Assembly: GCA_001507425.1 (NCBI GenBank)
Contig: LMAJ01000034.1
Span: 1 to 46,447 of the forward strand
Direction: 5' to 3'
From: Flavobacteriaceae bacterium CRH
GTDB taxonomy: Bacteria > Bacteroidota > Bacteroidia > Flavobacteriales > Flavobacteriaceae
DNA length: 46,447 bases
Shown here in pieces: positions 15,865-23,747 of this stretch. A program made the translations under genes and the position numbers. A model generated the notes under the pieces. That model had not been told where the DNA came from and did no database searches. It saw only the letters and a list, made by a program, of their open reading frames with translations. How positions within the stretch are numbered: position 1 is the stretch's first letter; every line of letters starts with the position of its first letter.

Positions 15865-17274
15865 ATGAATTCTTACAGCAACCAATTACAGGAAAATAAA
15901 AATCAAAAGTCATTAAATGTTACTCAAAAGAGAAACAACAATAATGTTCCTGCGGAGTTTTCTGATCAACATCCTGCTACTGTTGCTCAAATGCAGTTAC
16001 AGGAAATAGCGAACAATAGCGAACAGGTAAAACAAGCTGTGCAATTACAAGCTATGGCTAATACCAATTCTTCCTTGCCTATACAGAAAAAAGGTGTTGA
16101 AGAAGAAGAACTACAAATGAAAGTTATACCCATACAAAGACAAAATATTGAGGAAGATGAAGCCCTGCAAGGCAGATTTACTTTACCTATACAAAAAAAA
16201 GAAAATAATACCGGTTTACCCGATAATCTAAAATCTGGGATTGAAAACCTTTCGGGGTATAGTATGGATGATGTAAAGGTTCATTATAACTCAGATAAAC
16301 CTGCGCAATTACAAGCTCATGCTTATGCGCAGGGAACTGATATTCATATCGCATCCGGACAAGAAAAGCATTTACCCCATGAAGCCTGGCACGTAGTGCA
16401 GCAAAAGCAAGACCGTGTAAAACCTACTCTTCAAATGAAAGGCAATGTGAATGTGAACGATGATGCGGGATTGGAGAGTGAGGCGGATGTGATGGGTAGC
16501 AGAGCTCTACAAATGAGACGTTCCGCAAGTCAATACGTTATCAATCGCACAACACAATTTTATGCAGTCACACAGCTGCATAAAATAAATCTTGTTGATC
16601 CAACATTAGCCACCAAAATAGCTTCACTGATCGGTAAAAGTTTTGGAGAGGTATTTAACGTAATGTTGGATAATAAAAATGAGGATGAATGGAAGAATCT
16701 TGAGGCGGATCAAGAGCCTGAATTGATAGTGCTTATAAATAATAAGCTAGGTCTGAAGGCGGAGGCAAGTTTAGAGCATCTACGCGAAACTGAAGAAGCG
16801 AATGAAATATTGCAGGAATTTTATGAAAGCGATCTCAATAGGGAAGTTTTAAATTTTATAGCGCGTGTAGGTAGTGAAGGGGGGAAGTATGTGACGCTAT
16901 ATCGAGGTGCTAGCCCTACTCAGGCATTAAAGATAATGGCCGAGCAAACCTTGGGAGGCGAAATGGAAATTGAAGATGATGAAAGGGAGCCGCCTACTGA
17001 ACAAATGCAAAGACTGCAAACCGGACTAAAGATAAAACAGCATCTGGATTCTACTGGAAAACTTTCAAAACTGGAAGAATGGTCTCGAGGCGTCACCGCA
17101 AAGGAAAGTTTTTCAAAAAATGGGTGGGTTTTAACATGTATTGTGGCAAAGATACGTACTAACTATGATGACAGCCTGAAGGTGAGTGGTCTTGGTGAGG
17201 CTGGAGTTGTCGGATGGGTGGAGACGCCCTGTTTGGTAGCGATAGAGAAAAAAGGTGCTGAATTGATCAAATAA
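15865..17274 (+). CDS. Candidate eCIS effector 3: DUF4157 plus possible ADP-ribosyltransferase domain
   Basis: The leader (1-85: SNQLQENKNQKSLNV, then FSDQHPATVAQMQLQEIANN) has diverged more than in the other two. One linker unit reads EEDEALQGRFTLPIQKKE. DUF4157 covers about 116-203 with H172-E-A-W-H176. The tip (about 237-469) is different again and contains YVTLYRGAS with Arg347, then EEWSRGVTAKESFSKNGWVL, then a late GWVETP with Glu453. The order R, S/T-rich strand, E is the order of catalytic residues in R-S-E ADP-ribosyltransferases, and YRG is common at the first site. I cannot confirm the fold, and a canonical STS motif is not plain. The tip DNA is slightly richer in GC than the leader. 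Confidence 0.78.
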   Translation: MNSYSNQLQENKNQKSLNVTQKRNNNNVPAEFSDQHPATVAQMQLQEIANNSEQVKQAVQLQAMANTNSSLPIQKKGVEEEELQMKVIPIQRQNIEEDEALQGRFTLPIQKKENNTGLPDNLKSGIENLSGYSMDDVKVHYNSDKPAQLQAHAYAQGTDIHIASGQEKHLPHEAWHVVQQKQDRVKPTLQMKGNVNVNDDAGLESEADVMGSRALQMRRSASQYVINRTTQFYAVTQLHKINLVDPTLATKIASLIGKSFGEVFNVMLDNKNEDEWKNLEADQEPELIVLINNKLGLKAEASLEHLRETEEANEILQEFYESDLNREVLNFIARVGSEGGKYVTLYRGASPTQALKIMAEQTLGGEMEIEDDEREPPTEQMQRLQTGLKIKQHLDSTGKLSKLEEWSRGVTAKESFSKNGWVLTCIVAKIRTNYDDSLKVSGLGEAGVVGWVETPCLVAIEKKGAELIK

Positions 17275-17594
17275 GTCTTCGCTAGTGTTTGGTGAGCGTA
17301 TATGAAGTGCAATAAGGCGGAGGACTTAATTTTATGAATGTTGATTGTTTTCTTACATCTTCCCTGTCATTTGGTTCAGCGCGGTAGCAAGAGTGTGGTT
17401 TGTTTTATTGAACCAGAAAACTATCAATTTTTATGTAATAATTGGGGTTAGAGCAAAATTAAATTCAAAAAGACAATTGAAGTCGTTTAAAAATCAATGA
17501 CAACGTTTTTAATTTTCTCTGATCTTAATTAAACCCAAGACTGACCATAACGAATTTACAGATTATTTTTTCAAGGATTCTCAACGAGGTATTT
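17275..17594. other. Intergenic region between effector 3 and a leader stump
   Basis: No gene. It contains a decayed GGGGTTAGAG repeat (about 17444-17463). Its last 30 bases match the DNA just before the pseudogene at 13842 (ATTATTTTTTCAAGGA and ACGAGG), so the leader was copied together with its upstream region. Confidence 0.55.
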
Positions 17595-17744
17595 ATGGCT
17601 TACAGCACTCGCAACGATATTTCAGAGCAGCAACAGAATAATGCAAACCAACAAACTGTGCAGTTTGCAGATAACCGCACAAGTGCTACTAAACAACTAA
17701 CGCAGCAAATCATTATGGCCGCAAGCCCAGCTACCAAGGTTTAG
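17595..17744 (+). pseudogene. Truncated eCIS effector leader, 49 codons
   Basis: It reads MAYSTRNDISEQQQNNANQQ, then TVQFADNRTSATKQLTQQII and MAASPATKV before a stop. The VQFADNRTSATKQL part aligns with LPFTDNHPATVAQRQL of the intact effectors. The same leader heads the broken gene at 13842, so this is a second leader lineage. It stops 13 bases before the convergent end of the eCIS operon. An expressed 49-residue peptide is possible, but a stump left by loss of the tip is likelier. Confidence 0.65.
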
Positions 17745-17757
17745 TAAAATTTCTTTA

Positions 17758-18609
17758 TCATTTCTCATTCATCATCCCTGTGTGCTCCCATTCAATAATC
17801 TGGTTTAAATTTTTACCTATATCAATGCGCATTCTACCGTTAAAGGGATGATCTGTGAGTACGATAATGTAAAAAACGAGTGCGATAAATGCGCCTATTA
17901 ATCCGTTTATGGTAATGTGCAACGCCTTGTTTTCGATATTCATTAAATAAGCAAACAACATTATAATAATTCCGCCAAGCCAAAGCGGAACCCAAATATA
18001 AAAATCAATTTCTGATTCGACTGCCAGACTTCTTAAATTTCTGTAGGTTCCCAAATCATTAAGTTGCTTAAACATCCCTTCTATTCTCAGATTTTTATAG
18101 GTTACCGTGTCGTGCATTTGTTCCAGCATCTTATAAAAAGCATTAAAGGATTTAACCGTTTTTGTATATCTGTAATTCTTATATTCCGGAGATTCCTTTC
18201 CTTTATTATTTAACAGTGAATCTTCTATAATGACATTTTCTAAATAGTGCATATAACTCTCTGTTAGTTTTTTCTTTTGTAAAAGTGCCTCCTGATTGTT
18301 ATCTGTGGGATAATATTTAATATTTCTGTAAAGTCCTTTACACAGGCTCGCTTCCATATCTGCTTTTTGCTGGGCATCGTTAAACTGGTCCCAAACCAGG
18401 AAAACTACAAATGCCAGTATTAACCCATACAATCCACCAGTCATTGCAAAACCATTTGCGATACCCTCATTATGCGATTCTCTTATTCCTATTTTGTTAT
18501 ATTTCCGTATAAGATAAGTCCCTAATATTCCTACTCCGGAAAATAGTATTATAAATAATGCTAACATTAGTAATGGGTTCATTTTAAGCAATATATTCGT
18601 AATACTCAT
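17758..18609 (-). CDS. DUF4239 (bestrophin-like) membrane protein, last gene of eCIS operon
   Basis: Four membrane segments are visible: residues about 13-33, 52-72 (GGLYGLILAFVVFLVWDQF), 205-222 and 232-252. A soluble helical region of about 130 residues separates the pairs. The ANGFAMTGGLYGLILAFVVF block with following WDQFNDAQ is typical of DUF4239, a family distantly related to bestrophin channels. The gene follows the ATPase by 32 bases on the same strand and ends the operon, so it should be co-expressed with the injection system. Afp and PVC have no such component. It might anchor the particle to the membrane or act in release or protection. That is inference. Confidence 0.7.
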   Translation of the reverse strand: MSITNILLKMNPLLMLALFIILFSGVGILGTYLIRKYNKIGIRESHNEGIANGFAMTGGLYGLILAFVVFLVWDQFNDAQQKADMEASLCKGLYRNIKYYPTDNNQEALLQKKKLTESYMHYLENVIIEDSLLNNKGKESPEYKNYRYTKTVKSFNAFYKMLEQMHDTVTYKNLRIEGMFKQLNDLGTYRNLRSLAVESEIDFYIWVPLWLGGIIIMLFAYLMNIENKALHITINGLIGAFIALVFYIIVLTDHPFNGRMRIDIGKNLNQIIEWEHTGMMNEK

Positions 18610-18641
18610 AACTTTATGATTTTAAATTTAACAATTTGCAT

Positions 18642-19997
18642 TTACTGAACAATTTTTCCCTCTTTACCAAATTCTCTTCTAATACTGCTTATAAGGTCTT
18701 TTTTGATAATCTTATTATCTCCTCGTTTTATTGCAATTAGCGATACATATCGAAGTACGTTTATTATGGCCCCGCCAGCCAGTTCGAATTTTTGAGCAAT
18801 TTCATCGAGATTAACATCTTCGGCAAGAATCATTTTTTCGGTAAAAGCTTTTTCCCATAGTTTTTTGCGTTGCGGAGCACTTGGTATAGGAAAATGAATC
18901 ATCGATTGAAAACGTCTGCTGAAGGCTTCATCTAAATTGGCCTTTAAATTAGTTGCCAAAATAACAACTCCCGGAAAATCTTCGATACGCTGTAGCAAAT
19001 AAGATACTTCCTGATTGGCATATCTGTCGTTTGCACTGCTGGTTTGGGTACGTTTACCAAAAAGAGCATCGGCTTCATCAAAAAACAATATCCAGTTTTT
19101 ATGTTCTGCCTGATCAAAGATATTAGATAGGTTTTTCTCTGTTTCACCAATAAATTTAGAAACTACCATAGATAAATCTATTCGGTAAACATCTAATCCT
19201 GTTGATTTTCCTAATAGCGATACCGTCATGGTTTTACCCGTTCCCGGAGGACCATAAAACAAGGATCTGTAGCCTGGTTTTATTTTTTTATGTAATCCCC
19301 AATCGTTTAGCAATTCTGGTCCGTAGACTATCCAGTCTTTAATTTCCAATACTTCTGTTAGTGTGGTTTGTTCGATAACCAAGTCTTCCCAAATTGCCTC
19401 GGTTGTGATGCGTTTGGCCGGAAAATTAGCGCTAAAATCAGGTTTGTGTGCCGTTCCTTTTGTAAAATAACTTAAATACTCTGATGAAATGGTCAGCGCA
19501 CCACTTAAAAAAGGTTCGTTTGAAGGGCTGGATTCAAGATTTAAAATATTAAACTTTTTAAATTTATGATCATCAGAGAATAATTCCGAAATCCTAAACC
19601 GTTTTTCGAAATCATTAGAAGCTAACAAAAAAGCTGCTGTTTCTCCTGTTGGCAGAAAACCACCAAAATTTTGACCTTTCAAACCGCCAAATTCTGTAAA
19701 ACCTTTATCGTAAGCAGCATTTTTTATCAGAAAAACATCCAGCAATTTTGGTTGTATATGCGGTGCTATTGCGAGCAACAAAATAACGCGTTCTGAAAAA
19801 TTAATTTGATAGTGTTTTAAAATTCCGGCGTATGGAGAATCATTATCAGATAAATCAGGAGGAAGTACCTCTGCAATACTTTTGTAATTGCATTCCTCAT
19901 TCCAATATAATTTCATACTCACATTGATTAATTCGGCTAACCAATGCAATTCGGCTGTAAGTGTATCAGCATTTTGTTTTAAAGCATCTAGTTCCAT
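18642..19997 (-). CDS. AAA+ ATPase of the contractile injection system (Afp15-like)
   Basis: Walker A is GPPGTGKT (about residue 249 from this start), and Walker B is ILFFDEADALFGKR. An NDRYANQEVSYLLQRIE helix, a sensor-1 ATNLKANLDEAFSRR with Arg finger region and a small lid complete a classical AAA+ module in the C-terminal two thirds. The N-terminal 200 residues are an adaptor typical of eCIS ATPases. In Afp and PVC this protein is required for particle assembly. I chose the ATG at 19997, which overlaps the tape-measure stop by 10 bases. A GTG at 20024 would add nine residues. Its presence separates eCIS from phage tails. Confidence 0.92.
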   Translation of the reverse strand: MELDALKQNADTLTAELHWLAELINVSMKLYWNEECNYKSIAEVLPPDLSDNDSPYAGILKHYQINFSERVILLLAIAPHIQPKLLDVFLIKNAAYDKGFTEFGGLKGQNFGGFLPTGETAAFLLASNDFEKRFRISELFSDDHKFKKFNILNLESSPSNEPFLSGALTISSEYLSYFTKGTAHKPDFSANFPAKRITTEAIWEDLVIEQTTLTEVLEIKDWIVYGPELLNDWGLHKKIKPGYRSLFYGPPGTGKTMTVSLLGKSTGLDVYRIDLSMVVSKFIGETEKNLSNIFDQAEHKNWILFFDEADALFGKRTQTSSANDRYANQEVSYLLQRIEDFPGVVILATNLKANLDEAFSRRFQSMIHFPIPSAPQRKKLWEKAFTEKMILAEDVNLDEIAQKFELAGGAIINVLRYVSLIAIKRGDNKIIKKDLISSIRREFGKEGKIVQ

Positions 19998-22900
19998 TCT
20001 ACAAATATTGGTTCGGTCATCCACGAATTTTTAATAAAACTTAAACCCCAAGGGAGCGTTTGCAGCAATATATCAAAAGCTTTGTTTTCTACAACTAAAG
20101 TCCAGCCTTCGCTGGATAAACACAAAGAGCCGCTACGCTGTAAAAAGGTTTCCTGAAGTCCGTTAATTGAAGTGTTCTTTAATTTTTCCCACTGTTGCGT
20201 TACCACATGAAGCAGTTCATTGGCTGTATTCATCTCAATTTCGGTTAAAACAATGCCCGATGTTATAGCTTCCTGATATTCAATACCGCATAAAATTTTA
20301 TTAAGCAACAAATCTTGTTCCGGACTTTCCTGTTCAAAATTAACCAGATATTGTAATAAATGCGGAGCTCTTAATTTGGCTTCATCATTTACAAATTCAC
20401 CATTTTTTACCAGTCCGGTACGATCAAACAAAGTACTCAAAAACGGATGCAGCAAAACCAATCCGGCATTTTCGATGTAAATCTTCTCCCCTTCTTTTAG
20501 TTTTACGACTTCATCATCGTATATTGTTTCTGTTTTCTTTTCTTTCATTTCTATTGGTATTGAATTTTCTTCAAATTTAAGCTTCTTTAAAACCTCCTGT
20601 TTAACATCGTACATAATCTCCTGACTGTATTTATCCCGGGCAAGATAGGTTTCTGTATCTTTTTGTATACATGATACAATAGTTTGTAATGACGTATTAT
20701 TAAGCTGTTTTATATCTTTTGGAACTTTTATAAGCTGTTGGTAAAAGCGTTTTATATCCCAGTTTTTTTTATGATTCAAAAATGTCAAAAACCTGTAAAA
20801 AAACAGATTAGCATTTTCCGGATTTGTTTGCGCGACCCAATAAAAGCTAAATTCCCTAAAATACAGTAAAAGCTTTTCGCGTTCAAAAGAATCTTTAATG
20901 GCTATATTCAGAATATAAATATAGTTCGCAATTAGCTCATGCAATGTGTTATTTGCCAATGATTTTATCATCGTGGTAAATTCTGCACCTTTGTAAATAC
21001 CTGCATAATGCAAAGTTGTATTGGCTAATTGCAGTACTTGTTTGTGCAATTGCTGCTGTGCAAGATCACTGCTTTGATGTTTAATAAAATATATTATTTC
21101 GTTTAAGTTTGTAAAAACCTGATCCTGTTTCCAGGTTTGTTTGATGTAAATTAAAAAATCTTTCTCTTCGTATTCTTTAAGCAGGTTTGCAATATTTCGA
21201 CCTTGCTGGTTGCTGTATTTTGAGAAACTGTTATGCAACGTCATTTTTGCTGCTGGTGCTGCATTATCCTGACGCATGAGGTTATGCAGCAAATTCTGAT
21301 CCTGCTCAAAAATTACAATTACCAATCTCTCCATAATTTTTGCAATAACCGATTGATCGTCAATCTTTATATCATCGGGTAATTTGTTATGAAGTAAATA
21401 GTACTTTAAAATATCATATGCCTTATGTACCAGCGTACTCAATGGCATTTTGAATATATCATTTGATTTCGTCAATAACTTAAATTCATTATATGAAAAT
21501 TCGTCGCTGCTTTCTAAACTGTTGATTATATATGGTGCATTTTTATCCGGAAACAAAGCTGATTTATTAATATCATAATGATTATCTTTCTCTTTCGTAA
21601 TGATGTTTATTTTGCTTTTAAGGTGCGGCAATTTGTTTTCTTCAAACTGTATGGTGAAGAATTTTTCTAATTTATCCTCAGATGTTCCTGCCGCATTTTT
21701 CAGGTAATTCATTAAAATTGCATAAAAATGTTGTGCATCGAAAGAATTAAATTGAAATTGATGATAAGTTTCCAATATTGACTTTAGCAGAAAACTATGT
21801 AAACTTTCTGCTGAAATACCCATTTTCGACACCGCTTCTAATTGCTGAAAATCGTTCCATATCTTTAAAACACTTTCACCATCGGGCAGCATCCTGAAAA
21901 GCTGCAGCACTGATTTTGATACACTATTAAGTATTTCGGGTTTTCTAAAACTCAACTGAGTAGCTTGTTTAATAACCAATAAAGCAATAGTGGGTTCTGT
22001 ATTTACGAGTTCTTGAAATAATTTGGCTATTGTTGTGTTTTTTTGTTCTTTTGCCCACCACGGTATAGTCGCATGTGCAAACCAAAACAAAAGAAAATCT
22101 TGTAATGAAAGATTATCGGCGTATGTTTTATCCAGCTTATCCTTTTTACTTTTTTTTATTTCTTCTTTATCTTCTTCATTTTCTGGTATTATTGTTTCTA
22201 CAGAGAGTGTACTATTTGTACTGTTCCTGATTTCACCCAGAATTTCTGTAAAAATAAAAAATAACGAAGACTGATCTTTTACAATTGCATGAGCTTCTGC
22301 CATACCTTGCGTCATTAATAGTAATAAGGTCTGGTAATCGATATTATAATGCTGTGCCAGTTTTTTAATATTATTTTCTACAAACATTTTAGCATTAAAT
22401 AAACTGCCATGTGAAGTAAACAGAAAGGAAAGAATAAATTTTAGAACCGCTTTTTTAAATTCCCTCTCCTGGGTTTTGATCAGATTTTTTTTATTCTGAA
22501 TTTTTACTGTAGTTTGGTAGTAACTGATGATAAAATCAGATTTTGTGGTTTCCATTAAACGAATAATGGCCAACAAAGTTGCTTCTGGTCCTACTAAAAT
22601 TAAGCGTTCTGTAAATTGTACTATGTTGTGCTGTTTTCGAAATAGATGTATAAATTCTTCCGGATGTTTTTTGATGATTACCTCTAATAATAAACTGATT
22701 TTTTGAGGCGTGTAATAACCATATTCAAAGGGTAAAGACCCAAAAAAGAAATAATAATGGAGTGCTTCAAAATGATTTTTTGCTGTAGCTTTTTCTAAAT
22801 ATACTTCAGAATCTAAAGATTCATTTACCTCTAAACCTGTTTTTGTTTCTTCTCTAAGCTCATTTATAAATACCGTAAAATTTTTATCTGACTGAATTAA

Positions 22901-23731
22901 TTCAGGATTTGTCTGAATAGCATCTGCCAATAAATTTAAGATACTCTGATACGATACATTAAAATGAGATGCCATTTGAGACAGTGTACTTTTTACAAAA
23001 AGTTTCCGTTCAAAATGCCCGCCCATATCTACCAATAAATATGTTAGAATAAAATACCACAATGCCTGACCAAATACTTTTTCCTGAGTCTGAACAATTT
23101 GTTTCTGCTTCTGGATTTTAACTACATTATCGAAATACTGACTAATAAAATTTACCTGAAAAGGTATTATAAGCTTAATAATATTTATAATTATGCCATC
23201 ATTAAATTGTTGAGACAATCGTTTTCTTACTTGCTCCTCTACTCCTGTTTTTAAAAGTAAACTCTTTAACTGCTCAGGATTTTCATCAAGCAATTTTAAA
23301 AATGTTTTGTCAGGTTGTGTAAACACATCACCACTTGCCCACCAAGGCAATGCGCCATTGCTTAAAAAAAAATGCAGTAATTCTGCGCAGCTTACCAGAA
23401 AATTTTGGGCGTTTTCTAGTTTTACATCAGTATTGTTAATGGTATGCAATGTAGCATAATCAAATAAAGCTTTTTCTAATGCCTGCTCGTACAGATCTTC
23501 AAATTCATCATCAGTAAACGGATATGTCAATGTACCAATGTTTAATTCTAACTGGTCTATCTTAATAAAATTATGAGCGCTTACTGTTTTATCTAAAAGC
23601 GTGTTTGTAATATCTCCTAATTTAGTTTTAAAAAGTCTGCTGAATTGTGCAAACACATCTTGTGTGGCAGATCTATCATAAAAATCTACCTCAACAACTT
23701 GTTGCTGTATGATGTGTTTCTGGGTTTTCAT
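19988..23731 (-). CDS. eCIS tape-measure protein (Afp14-like)
   Basis: The opening (QQQVVEVDFYDRSATQDVFA, then LDKTVSAHNFIKIDQLELNIG) is the conserved start of contractile injection system tape-measure proteins. The 1247 residues contain a long-period repeat: LHFFLSNGALPWWA near 130, LHYYFFFGSLPFEYG near 335 and LLFWFAHATIPWWA near 556, each followed by helices ending in related sequences such as KQIVQTQEKVFGQAL and KNLIKTQEREFKKAV. This protein sets tail length in related particles. A late region (EKIYIENAGLVLLHPFLSTL, FDRTGL) is the conserved C-terminal domain. The stop lies inside the ATPase start, indicating coupled translation. Confidence 0.88.
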   Translation of the reverse strand: MKTQKHIIQQQVVEVDFYDRSATQDVFAQFSRLFKTKLGDITNTLLDKTVSAHNFIKIDQLELNIGTLTYPFTDDEFEDLYEQALEKALFDYATLHTINNTDVKLENAQNFLVSCAELLHFFLSNGALPWWASGDVFTQPDKTFLKLLDENPEQLKSLLLKTGVEEQVRKRLSQQFNDGIIINIIKLIIPFQVNFISQYFDNVVKIQKQKQIVQTQEKVFGQALWYFILTYLLVDMGGHFERKLFVKSTLSQMASHFNVSYQSILNLLADAIQTNPELIQSDKNFTVFINELREETKTGLEVNESLDSEVYLEKATAKNHFEALHYYFFFGSLPFEYGYYTPQKISLLLEVIIKKHPEEFIHLFRKQHNIVQFTERLILVGPEATLLAIIRLMETTKSDFIISYYQTTVKIQNKKNLIKTQEREFKKAVLKFILSFLFTSHGSLFNAKMFVENNIKKLAQHYNIDYQTLLLLMTQGMAEAHAIVKDQSSLFFIFTEILGEIRNSTNSTLSVETIIPENEEDKEEIKKSKKDKLDKTYADNLSLQDFLLFWFAHATIPWWAKEQKNTTIAKLFQELVNTEPTIALLVIKQATQLSFRKPEILNSVSKSVLQLFRMLPDGESVLKIWNDFQQLEAVSKMGISAESLHSFLLKSILETYHQFQFNSFDAQHFYAILMNYLKNAAGTSEDKLEKFFTIQFEENKLPHLKSKINIITKEKDNHYDINKSALFPDKNAPYIINSLESSDEFSYNEFKLLTKSNDIFKMPLSTLVHKAYDILKYYLLHNKLPDDIKIDDQSVIAKIMERLVIVIFEQDQNLLHNLMRQDNAAPAAKMTLHNSFSKYSNQQGRNIANLLKEYEEKDFLIYIKQTWKQDQVFTNLNEIIYFIKHQSSDLAQQQLHKQVLQLANTTLHYAGIYKGAEFTTMIKSLANNTLHELIANYIYILNIAIKDSFEREKLLLYFREFSFYWVAQTNPENANLFFYRFLTFLNHKKNWDIKRFYQQLIKVPKDIKQLNNTSLQTIVSCIQKDTETYLARDKYSQEIMYDVKQEVLKKLKFEENSIPIEMKEKKTETIYDDEVVKLKEGEKIYIENAGLVLLHPFLSTLFDRTGLVKNGEFVNDEAKLRAPHLLQYLVNFEQESPEQDLLLNKILCGIEYQEAITSGIVLTEIEMNTANELLHVVTQQWEKLKNTSINGLQETFLQRSGSLCLSSEGWTLVVENKAFDILLQTLPWGLSFIKNSWMTEPIFVEWN

Positions 23732-23747
23732 TTAGGATTTCATAGTT

